Shown here: one piece after another, positions 19,501 to 29,410 of the stretch
Layout: each line of letters begins with the position of its first letter
How positions within the stretch are numbered: the first letter of the stretch is position 1
Assembly (NCBI GenBank): GCA_003116975.1
Contig: BGKB01000035.1
Location: forward strand, 540,897 to 604,896
Direction of reading: 5' to 3'
Length of the DNA stretch: 64,000 bases
Source: Aurantiochytrium sp. KH105
Lineage: Eukaryota; Sar; Bigyra; Thraustochytrida; Thraustochytriidae
Made by a program: the position numbers and the translations under genes
The notes under the pieces: model-generated
Seen by the model: only the letters and a program-made list of their open reading frames with translations
Databases searched by the model: none
What the model was told of the DNA's origin: nothing

Positions 19501-19877
19501 GAGCTTTGCGGAGAGTGAACCCTTTTTGGCTTCGAGTCTCTCGGGGTTCTTCTTCTCTTCGAGTGCCAGAGTGCCAGAGTGCCAAGCTATGCTGACTGTC
19601 TACTTTTCGAGGGTTTCTGGCACCTACTAGCGGAGCCGCAGCCGCTAGAGTGCGCAGCCGTGCGCTTTGATGGACCTCGTGGGCTTCGTTCGACCTTTGC
19701 TTTGCGGTTGAAAATAGTGCCAGGCCCGAAGCCGTGCAGTATCTCAGCGGTACACACCTTGAGAACATCGCCGATCCGCTCGAACCTGGAACACACGAGC
19801 GCAGTGGTGCCAACACGAGCGCAGTGGTTTGTTGCGAATGTTGTTGTAGGCCGTAAAGACAGGCATGCAATGCAACG
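19501..19877. promoter_or_regulatory. Divergent spacer between FPG1 and a hypothetical gene
   Basis: Short spacer between two outward starts. It contains a small direct repeat (GTGCCAGAGTGCCAGAGTGCC, near 19563-19585) and another (ACACGAGCGCAGTGGT, twice, near 19790-19830). The promoter role is inferred from position. Confidence 0.4.
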
Positions 19878-20576
19878 ATGGACACCACTCCAGAAGAGAC
19901 TGCTCGATGGGAGCTAGCTGCATTACTGAGAGATCATCTGGCGCTGGTTGGCACAGGAGGATCAGAAGCGTCGCTGGAACGCCTCGCACGCGCAGTCAAA
20001 GATGCAAAGAAACGCCTGCAGGAGGACGCTTCAGCACATGGAGGACCCCGATGCATATTAAGACTTGACGAGCAGGTGGGCCTGCCTTCGAACATATTGA
20101 AGTCAAAGGGGCCGAAAAAGTCCTGCCGCAAGCAAGGAACATTCATGCCGCACCGTCGACAGGGCCATGCCCCACCCAAACGACCCATCAAAGCTTTATC
20201 AGGACTCATGGTTGACCCCATGTGCACACGGGGTAAAAATGGCTGTCAATATCGTGCTAGCGAGGCCCAACAGCTCACAGGAGGGGCCTTGCCAGAATTC
20301 GTTCCTCGGCAACGACATTTGCAACGGCGAGATCGACATACAACGAGAATGAGCTCACATGACGGCACAGAAGCCGCGACTCCATTGGAGTTACAATCCA
20401 GACGAATTCTTGGCCCTGCAGCAAGTGAGCAAATGCGCGAAGAGCTCGTATGTGACTCGCTGGTATCGCCGGGTGCAGGTTTGAAGACGGCTTCGAAGCG
20501 GCCGTCCACAGCCCGTGCGCGACGGCCACAACAGGTGGCAAATCGCCCCAAGTCTGCACGTGGAAAGAGCTTTTAG
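19878..20576 (+). CDS. Hypothetical protein with N-terminal helical segment
   Basis: 232 residues, not recognised. Residues 1-50 look alpha-helical (ETARWELAALLRDHLALV, then an ERLARAVKDAKKRLQED helix). The remainder is basic and low-complexity with KRP and RKSAR-type clusters near the end and no membrane segment. The ATG at 19878 is the first in frame. Expression is uncertain: the frame is longer than most chance frames nearby and starts downstream of a plausible divergent promoter, but no domain supports it. Confidence 0.45.
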   Translation: MDTTPEETARWELAALLRDHLALVGTGGSEASLERLARAVKDAKKRLQEDASAHGGPRCILRLDEQVGLPSNILKSKGPKKSCRKQGTFMPHRRQGHAPPKRPIKALSGLMVDPMCTRGKNGCQYRASEAQQLTGGALPEFVPRQRHLQRRDRHTTRMSSHDGTEAATPLELQSRRILGPAASEQMREELVCDSLVSPGAGLKTASKRPSTARARRPQQVANRPKSARGKSF

Positions 20577-20935
20577 GGAAGAAAAGAATGAATTTATCTG
20601 CGCACGGCAAGAACTTTAAGAAAAGGTGAGCTTACCTACAAAGAAACAGGCGCAAGCTCAGATCCCTCTTCCCTTTTTTCATTTTTTCTTTTTACCGTGC
20701 AGATTCTTCTTACCTTCCTTTTCATTTCTTTCTATGTGCAAGCTCAGAGAGGCTAACTATTCAATGATTGCGCGCACGCTGCAGAAAATTTCGTTTTCAA
20801 GGTAAAATCTCAAAAGGCATGTTTTTATATAAAAAAGGAAAACCTAGAACCATTGGTGCGTACACATCGCTTTCCCTCCCCTGGGTCGCTGGCACACGGT
20901 CGGAGCTAGCTAGAAAGTATGCTGCAGTCAAGTGA
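20577..20935. other. Convergent A+T-rich spacer
   Basis: 359 bases between two converging stops, with T-runs and a TATATAAAAAAGG string near 20828-20840. Looks like 3' UTR and polyadenylation sequence. No gene seen. Confidence 0.6.
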
Positions 20936-23359
20936 TTAACGACGACGCATGAGGACGCAAAGCGCCACAGAGAGAATAACGAAGATTACGCCAAGAACCA
21001 CAGTTGCGGCGATCGCCCCTGCGGGCCAGCTGCCATCGTCATCACCATCGTCGCCATCTTCCGCCGCCAGCACCCGACGACGCGACTGAGCCCCCGAGGT
21101 CTCGAGGCGAATGAGCGGCGAGTCGCTCGTGGAAAGATAAATGGCATCATTCGCAAGAAGTGGCAGACTGGTGACCTTGGACTGAAGCTCGGTCGTGTCA
21201 AGTGCTGAGAAGTCGCCGCCCGGGGCCATGGCGATCACGTTGCCCGAGACAAGAACGAGATTTCCTTCCGAGTCAGGTCCCATCCCGAACATGGAGAGCT
21301 GCGCGTCATCAAAGACCAGGCTTTGAATGTCTGAATCCAATGACATGTCAGTCGCGTTGATCGCCGTCAAGAGGCCCTGACGATTGAGAACGTAGAGGAT
21401 GCCTACGCTTGCGTCCATGAACAGATTTGCGTCAACCTCGGACGTCACGTTTGCATGCAGACTGTCCTCGCCCGTGTACGGCACTCTGACGATCGAAGTC
21501 ACACTGCTCTCCTCGCTCAGGAACACAGGAATGTAAAAGACCTCGGCATCGTCGTCGTACAATGGAATGCCCGAAAAGGCCCCGCCAAGCGACGTTTTCC
21601 AGTTGGTGAGACCCGTCAAGAAGGAGACACGATTGACGTGACCGCTGCGGCAGGCAGTGATAACGGCCTGATCCGAGATGATGTGCACGCCACCCACGAC
21701 GTAGTCATACGTCTCGTTGGAACAAATGGGTCGTCGCCAGGCCTGGGGCGGGTCTTGCGTCGCCGGATCATCTGCAGTACTGATTTTGTGCAGCATGGCC
21801 GAGGATACACCAGGCACAGCATCGGTGGCGACGAGAACATAGTCGGCGTCCGCAGGAACGGCGGCAGCGGCGCGAATTCGCGCCCCAAGGTTCCATGCCT
21901 GCTTAACGGAGCCATCGCCCTCTGAAACGCGGTAAAAGTAGCCGTCCGAGGATCCAACAAAGATATCATCCGAGCCCTCGGCACCAACCACGGCCGGGGC
22001 CTCAAAGCTTGCCGTAGACGAAGCGCCCTCCAGTACCCAGGCCACCTCGCCAGACTCGGGATCGACACTGATGAGACTTCCGGCCGTGCCGTCGGTTTGT
22101 GCCACGGAGCCAACGATGATGTTGCCGGAGTTGCCAAGAATCGGGGCGCTCCGACCACCACCAAGGCCTTCGGAGACCTCAAAGGAAACTTCGAGACTGC
22201 CATCACCAAGAGCGATATCGTCCTGCGCGTTGGCATTGCGCGAGGAAAACGACGGCGTCGCGGAGGAAGTCTCAAAGCCGGCACCGGGGGCGCTCTGGTA
22301 CTCATATGACTGGGCGTTGACGTGCAGCGCGAGGTCCCTGCAGGCCTTGCTGGGCTCGCACTCCTCGCTGCCTTCCTGGGCAGCGATATCGCTCAGGCAC
22401 TGATCCTTTTCTGCGGTGAGATCGATGCCCGTGCAGCCAGCGGAAGCGCAGGAGGCCAAGGCCGTGTACAATTGACTCATCGTTTCGCACGAAGCCGAAG
22501 CATTGCGCTCCAGCTCAATGGCACTACGCACAGTTTCCACGCAGGTGACTTGCTCGTCAGAGCAAACGGTGATGTCGTCGAGACTGATGGTATACGTTCC
22601 TAGACGGAAGCTAAGCTCATCAAGGGTGCTCAAATCTTCCGCTCCGAAGATAAGCGAGACGTTTGCAAAGGCTCCGATTTTTTGCTTGTTGGGGAAGGCG
22701 TTGAGAGCGACGATGGTGTTGGCGTCGTCACTTCGGAGGTTTTGCACAATTTCTTCGGCGGCAGCGTGATCGTTGCCAATCGCACCATCGGTGAAAATGA
22801 AGACGAGAGGGTATCGCGTGGCGTTGGCGTCCGGGTCGGCAACATTGGCTGGCACACCGAGTTCAGCATTGGTCGTGGCCTTGGTCTCGTTAATGTAATA
22901 TTGGACCTGGTCTAGCGCGCCCCACGCGCACGAATAGCCCTTCATCTGCTGGTCGGCGAGGTTGACCCAGGCCTCTTCGATGAGGGTCTCGTTGTTCGTG
23001 GGAAGCAACAAAGTCTTGCGGTCCTTGCCGGTGCCGGGGCAGCGAAAGATGGTAAGGCTGATGCGCGGGTTGCCTTGATTGGCGCTTTCGCATACCTCTT
23101 GAACAGCGCTGTATGCTGCTTTCATGTAGATGTTGATGACCTCCCAGCACGCCTTCTTTGACGTGTAGCTCGAGTCATACACGTTTTCTCGCAGGTACTC
23201 CAGACACTCATCATCGTTGTCGTCCATGGACCCACTGTTATCAAAGACGCCGTACACGTCAATGTCGCATGAGGGCACGACGGCATCCTCGCCGGTGCTG
23301 AGGCCAACGCAGGCCAGCACGCAGAGCGCCGCCACGTAGGTGGCGCGGAGGCCGGTCAT
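20936..23359 (-). CDS. Type I membrane protein with von Willebrand A domain and PQQ-like beta-propeller
   Basis: 807 residues from the ATG at 23359; the upstream 23 codons open only with TTG. Signal peptide at 1-23 (YVAALCVLACVGLSTG). A VWA domain follows, with a complete MIDAS start FDNSGSMDD (Asp40, Ser42, Ser44) and a later TDGAIG motif. VWA domains bind ligands through a metal ion. A Cys-rich stretch lies at about 275-355. The next 350 residues show repeated propeller-like motifs (GNIIVGSVAQ, DIFVGSSDGYFYRVSEGDG, LYVLNRQGLLTAINATD). A single membrane helix sits at about 780-802, ending in a short RRR tail. Several NxS/T sites fit an extracellular role. It is likely a surface adhesin or receptor; the ligand is unknown. 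Confidence 0.82.
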   Translation of the reverse strand: MTGLRATYVAALCVLACVGLSTGEDAVVPSCDIDVYGVFDNSGSMDDNDDECLEYLRENVYDSSYTSKKACWEVINIYMKAAYSAVQEVCESANQGNPRISLTIFRCPGTGKDRKTLLLPTNNETLIEEAWVNLADQQMKGYSCAWGALDQVQYYINETKATTNAELGVPANVADPDANATRYPLVFIFTDGAIGNDHAAAEEIVQNLRSDDANTIVALNAFPNKQKIGAFANVSLIFGAEDLSTLDELSFRLGTYTISLDDITVCSDEQVTCVETVRSAIELERNASASCETMSQLYTALASCASAGCTGIDLTAEKDQCLSDIAAQEGSEECEPSKACRDLALHVNAQSYEYQSAPGAGFETSSATPSFSSRNANAQDDIALGDGSLEVSFEVSEGLGGGRSAPILGNSGNIIVGSVAQTDGTAGSLISVDPESGEVAWVLEGASSTASFEAPAVVGAEGSDDIFVGSSDGYFYRVSEGDGSVKQAWNLGARIRAAAAVPADADYVLVATDAVPGVSSAMLHKISTADDPATQDPPQAWRRPICSNETYDYVVGGVHIISDQAVITACRSGHVNRVSFLTGLTNWKTSLGGAFSGIPLYDDDAEVFYIPVFLSEESSVTSIVRVPYTGEDSLHANVTSEVDANLFMDASVGILYVLNRQGLLTAINATDMSLDSDIQSLVFDDAQLSMFGMGPDSEGNLVLVSGNVIAMAPGGDFSALDTTELQSKVTSLPLLANDAIYLSTSDSPLIRLETSGAQSRRRVLAAEDGDDGDDDGSWPAGAIAATVVLGVIFVILSVALCVLMRRR

Positions 23360-24773
23360 CCTCGATGACCTCGGTTGGCGTCGACTGCTTCTCCGACCGC
23401 CTCCACCCGAAGGCGCCCGTCCGAGCAAGTTACGGTTCTACCGCCCTCGCTCGCTCGCTCGCTCACCCGTCCGGACGGTAAAGTGTGCGTAAGCTTGGCT
23501 CGGCTCGACTCGACGCGACGCTTCGCGACTCTAAAAGCGTCGGGCGTCGGGACAAGACGCGTGCGAGTGGACAGCCCGCTCGCTCACCGGACCTACCGAG
23601 GACGGCGAAGAAGAAGAAGAAGAAGACGGAGAAGACGATGTGCGCGAACGACTTGAACGCGAGTCGGGGCGCGGTCGGCGCGGGTCGCGGCTAGAAGAAG
23701 GCCGGAGACCCGAGGCCAGGGCTCGCGGCTGGCTCTGCCTCGCGCGCAGGAGCAGGCTGCTGGTGTTGCTGCTGCAGCAGTGCAGCTGCAGCAGCCAGGA
23801 AGCGAGCGGCGCGGACCGAGGGTTGGACCTCTGGCTCCGATTCCCGCCGCCGATCGATCGGCCGGGCGAGCGAGCGCGCGCGCGAGCGGGGGAAACGGGG
23901 CAAGCGGGGAGCGGAGGCTCGGCGGAGCGCGCGCGCTGCGTGCGAGCGCAGCGGCTACGACTGTCCGGCAGGCCTGGCAGGCAGGCTGGTGGCGGCGGTG
24001 TGGTTTGGGTTTGAATTGGAGACTTGGATTCGCGAGGACTTTTTGGCGTTTGAAAAAGCCGCCAGCAAACAAGCAAGCAGGACCAGAAAGCGGAAGTGAA
24101 ACTTCGCGGCGGCGCGTACTATGGCCTATGCCGAGCGGCAAGTCGAAAATTTCGGGACCGCCCACTTGCCGGCCGCAGTTCGGCACTTGCCGCCGAGGCC
24201 GGGGAAATCTCGCCCCGGGAAAGAACGCAGGGAGACGGTCTGTAAAACCGCGGTAGATGGAAACGCTAGGAGACGCGCCGCCGTTCTTTGGGGTGTTCTG
24301 TAAGCGGAGATTTCGGGGGATCCATTTCTGAGACACGGTTTCTCCGATGGGACTCGTTGTTGTGCTGCGTCCGAGGCCTGAAGCTGGCTTCAGCTGGGAA
24401 CAATCGTTTGGGACATAGAGTGGCGGCGCGACCGCGCCGCAAGGCATAGAGACCGGCAGACGCGAGGTGGCTTATTTAATTTTTTCTTTTATACCAACGA
24501 GAAACGCGGAGTCGGTCATCGTTTGGTTGGCGAGGCGCAAGGAAGATGGCGTTACTTGCAAATTCTTATCGGTCGCAGCCATGACCACTAATAGGCCTAG
24601 GTCTACTATTGTAAGAAAGAAAGGAAAGGAGGCATGAACGGCGCGTGCCGTCTGCGCTGGCTACCGGCCGAACGGCCGACCGGTCTTGACTCGCCTCTTG
24701 ACTTCCAAGCCAAAGCCACACTGTGCGGCTGCATGCATGTCGCAAACATGGCTCGCTCGAGAGAATTTCTTCT
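23360..24773. other. Intergenic spacer, no supported gene
   Basis: 1.4 kb upstream of the VWA gene and downstream of the ABHD10-like gene. Contains an AAG/GAA triplet patch near 23607-23635 and Leu-coding CTG-rich strings near 23757-23800. Open frames on both strands are Arg/Ser/Ala-rich chance frames. No RNA gene recognised. Confidence 0.5.
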
Positions 24774-25979
24774 CTAGACCTGCAAGCTTCGTAGCAGCTC
24801 CGTTTTGAAGACAGAAAGTGGTATGGGACTGGACAGACGATGGTCACCCCCATCTTCGGCATTCACGGCAATGTAAAATCCAGCGTCTGCAGCATCGCAG
24901 TCTCCTCCCGTAGAAGGAAGGCTTCGGCGACGAGCACGGAGATACGCGGCATGAAAGTCAGCTGCAGTCTGTTCTGAGACAACATCGTCTCCACGTCCAT
25001 GCATCAAAAACAATGGCACATGTGAAACTTGCGCAGCAAGCTCACTCCCGCCCGGGTAATCATATGCATCTTGAACAATCTTTCCGTCGAGCTCAATCAC
25101 CCCTGACTCTACATACGTTGAGGCCAAAAGTACTGAGCCTTTCTCTCGAGGCAAATCTTGCACTTGCGCTGGGAACTATGCGTGTGGGTTAGCTCTGCCT
25201 TTTGAACCAAGAAATACCAAGAAATGAGAAAAGAATCGTAAGTGGATACGGAGGATCAACTCACATCATAAGCTCCACCGAGAACAGCAACACCGGCGAG
25301 TCGATTAGCAGGAAGATATTTGGCAGCCGCGAGCAGGGACACGTATCCGCCAAATGAGGCACCGACAAGCAGCAGTTTTTGATCTTCGTCTCTTTGCGCA
25401 AAATCAATGATCTTGCAGAGATCTTGCACAGCCCGAGACACGCACAAGTCACGTATCGTCCCAGCAGACTCGCCGTGACCTACAAGGTCATAGCGCGCGT
25501 AGTCCCATGGGCCCGTTTTACCATGATTTTCTCCAGCTGCGCAGCACATTTTACCATTGTCGCTTGTAAAGTTAGTCGATCCTTTTCAAGAAAGCATTGA
25601 CGAAGAAGAGGACCACCTCGATCGTCCAATTTCTTGCTCAGTTTTTCAGGCCCCGCCAAGGCCCTAGGCTCCAGGCAGGTATGCAGCATGTAATGCTCGC
25701 AGTCCATCTCGATCGAGCATCTTGCGTCCGCCGCGCATGGATGGAAATGGAAGGAAGACAGGCCAACGACGCAATAATCAAATCCTCAATAGCACCTTTT
25801 TCGTAAAACGTACCCAGATCCGCGAAAGCGTCGCTCTTGGTGCCGCTGCGCGAGGAGGCAAGGCCCGGCGAGTACACCAGCAAGCCCGCGGCCCGCCCAG
25901 ACGCCCTTCCGAGGTCCACTGCGAGGCCGTCCACCACGCGCCGCGACCAGCACAGGGCAGCAGCGGGCGGCATCGCCAT
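24774..25979 (-). CDS. Alpha/beta hydrolase, ABHD10-like; three exons
   Basis: Reconstructed as complement(join(24774..25175, 25265..25536, 25814..25979)), 279 residues. Intron 1 (25537-25813) starts GTACGT and ends GCGCAG; intron 2 (25176-25264) starts GTGAGT and ends CATAG. The phases join without disturbing the fold. Exon 1 ends after YSPGLASSRSGTKSDAFADL, exon 2 continues with ARYDLVGHGESAG, the loop after the third strand. The nucleophile elbow is GASFGG (Ser116), the acid is in MHGRGDD (Asp209 or 210), the base is His258 in GGDHRLS. This spacing and the SGTKSDA and GDHRLS motifs recall ABHD10, a mitochondrial thioesterase/acyl-glucuronidase in animals. The start could be either of two close ATGs (25979, 25973). 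It diverges from another hydrolase. Confidence 0.8.
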
Positions 25980-26203
25980 CGGCCGGGACCGTCGTTGGCG
26001 CGGGCGGATCAGGACGCAGCAGATTGCGATCAGGCAGGCCGGCCGCGGGGCGCGGAGGGCGAGCAGCTTCGAGCTCGTCGCCCCCCCTCGCCCCCCGCCC
26101 TCTCGCAGTCCGCCGTCCCGGCCCCTCTGCCGCTCCGCGTGCGCGCGCGCCGAGGCCTCGAGGACCTCGAGACCGTCGAACGGAGGAGGCGAAAGAGAGA
26201 TCG
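25980..26203. promoter_or_regulatory. Divergent promoter between two hydrolase genes
   Basis: 224 bases, very G+C-rich, separating the ATGs of the ABHD10-like and FSH1-type genes. No TATA box seen. A shared promoter is inferred from the head-to-head arrangement. Confidence 0.45.
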
Positions 26204-26989
26204 ATGCCGCGCGAGATGCGTTTGCTGGCACTGCACGGGAGATACCAGAGCGCCGTCCGTTTCGCGGAGAAGCTCGCCGGGTCGCGCGCCGACAAGGGCG
26301 GCCAGGTCTTTGAAGGTGGGAGCACCGTGCTCCGCACGCGGATCCGCGTGGAACGCGAGCCTCGAAAGAGCGAGGCAGGTGGCGAGATCATGGTGGACCG
26401 CGGCCTCGTCGAGGTCGACTTTGCCTGTGGAAGCAAGCTCGAGCTCGTCGCGCTCGAGTCTCCGCACGAGGTGGAAGCACAGGTGAATCTCGCGAGCAAT
26501 AAATCGCTGCGCCGTAAACCGGCCAAACCCAGGGGAACACCGTGCTCCACGCGGGCTTGGTGGTTCAAAAAAGATGACGACCCGCACTTTGGTGCCGACC
26601 AGTCCATCGATCTCGTCTTGCGCACTCTGCGCGAACAAGGACCTTTCGATGGGCTGCTCGGATACAGTCAGGGTGCAAGCCTTGTCGGACTTCTTTGCTC
26701 CAGGGACTTTGCGGATGGCGCCAATGTTGATATTGGCATCATGTGTTCAGGTTACGCCTATGATGGTGCCTCGCTGGAGGCGCGAGAGAACATGCGCTCT
26801 TTGCATCTGTACAGCCCTTTAGATCGCATGATTCGCGCCGACAAGAGTGAAAATCTTGCGCGCCTCATGAATGGCATCGCTGTTGAGCATGAAAAGGGAC
26901 ATAGTTTGCCTGTTCCTTGGGTTTATGAGCAAATTTACGAAAGGTTTTTTCCTCACGAGGGCGAGCGCACGTCCGCAGGAGGTTTTTAA
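26204..26989 (+). CDS. Serine hydrolase of the FSH1/OVCA2 family
   Basis: 261 residues from the ATG at 26204, which gives the classic start MRLLALHGRYQSA (oxyanion HG). The catalytic triad is visible: Ser155 in GYSQGASL, Asp207 in YSPLDRMI, His233 in EKGHSLP. Family members are small cytosolic esterases (yeast Fsh1-3, human OVCA2). A Trp-Trp-containing loop (STRAWWFKKDDD, about 115-126) sits where FSH proteins have WW[FY]. Substrate unknown; OVCA2 prefers long-chain alkyl esters. Confidence 0.88.
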   Translation: MPREMRLLALHGRYQSAVRFAEKLAGSRADKGGQVFEGGSTVLRTRIRVEREPRKSEAGGEIMVDRGLVEVDFACGSKLELVALESPHEVEAQVNLASNKSLRRKPAKPRGTPCSTRAWWFKKDDDPHFGADQSIDLVLRTLREQGPFDGLLGYSQGASLVGLLCSRDFADGANVDIGIMCSGYAYDGASLEARENMRSLHLYSPLDRMIRADKSENLARLMNGIAVEHEKGHSLPVPWVYEQIYERFFPHEGERTSAGGF

Positions 26990-27187
26990 AAACAAGATGG
27001 TGGCCTAGCCTTGACGCACATTTGGCTGCTTTGCTTTGCTTTGTTTCGCTTCTCTTCTTTTCCTTCTCACTTCACTTCACTTCACTTCATCTCATTTCCC
27101 AACATCATGATCACAGAAACCTTCTTCCTCGCCAAGTTTTCTCTTTTTTCTTTCTTCTTTATACATCGACAGACCGCGCTCGTGACT

Positions 27188-29239
27188 TTATACAGACTCC
27201 GATCGAATGACATAGGCGGCAGATGCGTCGTACGAACGGTTACTCCCGGGCGCATGTGCTCGAGAAACCTGCGCAATCCGCGTTCCAAACTGGATGGCGC
27301 GCTTGGCGAGCCCAGAGACACCAGGGAGTCCAAGCTGGCACGCAACAATCCGCAAGAGACGTTTGTCTCCGTCACCAGAGGGCAAACGAGGATCCACAAC
27401 GTGCTCAAGCGGCAACGATGCAAGAGTTTCCATCACGTTCTCGTCCAGGTATGGATGGCGAACTTCCTTGCCACGGTCAGAGATGCACCTATCGTCCCGA
27501 CCCAAATTTCGCGTCCATAATCGTGCAGTATCGGTCTCAAGGTCCGAACGCAAATTTTCCCAACCACCCTTGGTATAAGAAACGCGGTGACGCCCATACC
27601 CGCCGAGTTGCTCGTCTGCACCGAGACCACTCAAAAGTATGCGAGCTGGCGACGTGTACTCTTGCTGTGCTGCTTCGTTCTCACCTTTTGATAATGTTGC
27701 TCGCTGCTGCGAGCCCGCGGACGTCAAGGAGGCACCGGCATCCTGGAACTCAAGTTGACGCCTTCGTTTCCGGGCAGCGTCTTTATCCTGCGACAGCTTG
27801 TGCGATCCACAACGTTCCGCATCTGGTTTCGCGCGCTGGTGCATCTTGCAACATGTGACACAAGCCTTGTGCACGCACGAGGCCTTGAGATGTGTACCGC
27901 CACGGCACCGGGATCCTGCACAATGTAAAGAACAATCTTGCTGCTCTTTCTCCAGTATTCTAACACCATTGCCGGTTTTCTCACTTGCACTCTTTTCGGG
28001 TCGGGGCGCCCCGAGAAGCTCGCGCAAACGAGAGGCACGAATCGAGTCTCGACTCGTGCCCACAGCGATATCATGTGCCGACGCGCACGCTAGCATCCCC
28101 GAACCTTGCGCTGCAAACCACAGCGCTGCGCCAATGTTGAAGTCCATGTGCGTGGTACGGGGCTCGAGAAGGCTGAGAATATGGCGCTCTTCGCGGAGAA
28201 TGTCGCTGTCGCACCGATTCGTACACACAAGATTCCATTGACGATCAGGAAAGGCCTGTCGTAGCTCGCGCCAGCTTTCCACTGCCGAGCGCCGGTCCGG
28301 CGACTGGTGCTGCGGTGCCTGAAAACACACAGAAAAGAGATCGATCGGTTCACCTTGAGGCAAGAATTCGTGCGCCAGAGCTGCAAGCACGGTGCAGTCC
28401 AACCCCCCCGAGAACAAGACACCAAGCGCGCCTTCGCGATGAAACTCCACGCGTAGTCGCACGGCGTCTCGTAGCGCTGCAGTCAGCTTCTCTGCGCTTT
28501 GCAAGAGCGCGCTCTCCGCCACCTCTTCGAGGCTGGTCAAAGGTCTCCTTCTGGCATTCGTTGGTTTTGCCGTCGAGTCTTGCTCCCACGGCGTCAAAGA
28601 AAGAGCAGCTTGATAATCTAGTGAACCGCTAAGGCTGCTGACATCAAGAGCGTAAATTCCAAGAGGTGCAACTTCCTCACAATTTTGGGCGCTAACGGGC
28701 GCCGTGGACGCGACCCCAAAAGCATGATCGTCTTCGGGTTGCCCTCTCCAGGTCACCAAGCTCCGGCGGCCGACTGGATCCCTACCAAAGAAAATCCGTG
28801 CGCGAGCTGCATCCCAAACTATAATAGCCCAAGGCCCACGCAATTGAAGAAGCATGCTCATGAGAAGGCTGCTACAGGTTTGTGCGTCCACGGACTGGCC
28901 AAGGGCTTGAGAAACAATGCGAGCGACCTCGGGCGTGTCGGGCCCCTGGGTGACGCACCTATCGCCGATCTGATATATTTCCCCATTAAAGACAAGCCAG
29001 CTGCTGCGCCCCGCATCGCCTGCGAACAACGTGGTTGTCGTCAGTTCTTGCGGCTGTGGCGTCACAGGTGTCCTCATGGCGAGGACCGCCGCCAAAAGGT
29101 GTATCTCGATGCCGCTCTCCGTCGCTACGGACACGCATCTTTCCGCAAAGAGGTCAGGCCCGCGACGCCTCAGTTGTTTCGCCAGCGCAGCGCTCGTCGC
29201 TGCCGCATCGCGCGATACCACGGCGCCCACGCCACACAT
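27188..29239 (-). CDS. ASNSD1: Asparagine synthetase domain-containing protein 1 (ASNSD1-type)
   Basis: 683 residues, starting MCGVGAVVS: Cys2 is the N-terminal nucleophile of a class II glutamine amidotransferase domain (about 1-220), with RRGPD and FNGEIY substrate motifs. The synthetase half begins about 250, with the ATP-binding PP-loop LFSGGLDC near 277. The C-terminal part has LLSGLGADEQLGGYGRH and KEVRHPYLDE, both typical of asparagine synthetase domains. Between the halves is a Cys/His-rich insertion at about 435-482, with C-x3-C-x4-C spacing, then CVTCC and a C-x2-H, probably metal binding, flanked by basic low-complexity sequence. ASNSD1 has no proven enzyme activity in animals. Divergent from the secreted Cys-rich gene with 171 bases between starts. 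Confidence 0.88.
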   Translation of the reverse strand: MCGVGAVVSRDAAATSAALAKQLRRRGPDLFAERCVSVATESGIEIHLLAAVLAMRTPVTPQPQELTTTTLFAGDAGRSSWLVFNGEIYQIGDRCVTQGPDTPEVARIVSQALGQSVDAQTCSSLLMSMLLQLRGPWAIIVWDAARARIFFGRDPVGRRSLVTWRGQPEDDHAFGVASTAPVSAQNCEEVAPLGIYALDVSSLSGSLDYQAALSLTPWEQDSTAKPTNARRRPLTSLEEVAESALLQSAEKLTAALRDAVRLRVEFHREGALGVLFSGGLDCTVLAALAHEFLPQGEPIDLFSVCFQAPQHQSPDRRSAVESWRELRQAFPDRQWNLVCTNRCDSDILREERHILSLLEPRTTHMDFNIGAALWFAAQGSGMLACASAHDIAVGTSRDSIRASRLRELLGAPRPEKSASEKTGNGVRILEKEQQDCSLHCAGSRCRGGTHLKASCVHKACVTCCKMHQRAKPDAERCGSHKLSQDKDAARKRRRQLEFQDAGASLTSAGSQQRATLSKGENEAAQQEYTSPARILLSGLGADEQLGGYGRHRVSYTKGGWENLRSDLETDTARLWTRNLGRDDRCISDRGKEVRHPYLDENVMETLASLPLEHVVDPRLPSGDGDKRLLRIVACQLGLPGVSGLAKRAIQFGTRIAQVSRAHAPGSNRSYDASAAYVIRSESV

Positions 29240-29410
29240 ACTGAAAGTTTTGCTTTCTGCAAGGCTTGCTTGTGTCTACTGGCAGTCTGACTGGCTGGCT
29301 TGGTGCTTGTGTGCTCGTAGTAAAGACTCTGGGTTCTCAACAGCCGGCAAAGATACAACGTGCGAGAGCGAGCCCGACCGCGGAGAAACTTTGACTCGCG
29401 CATTTGTGTG

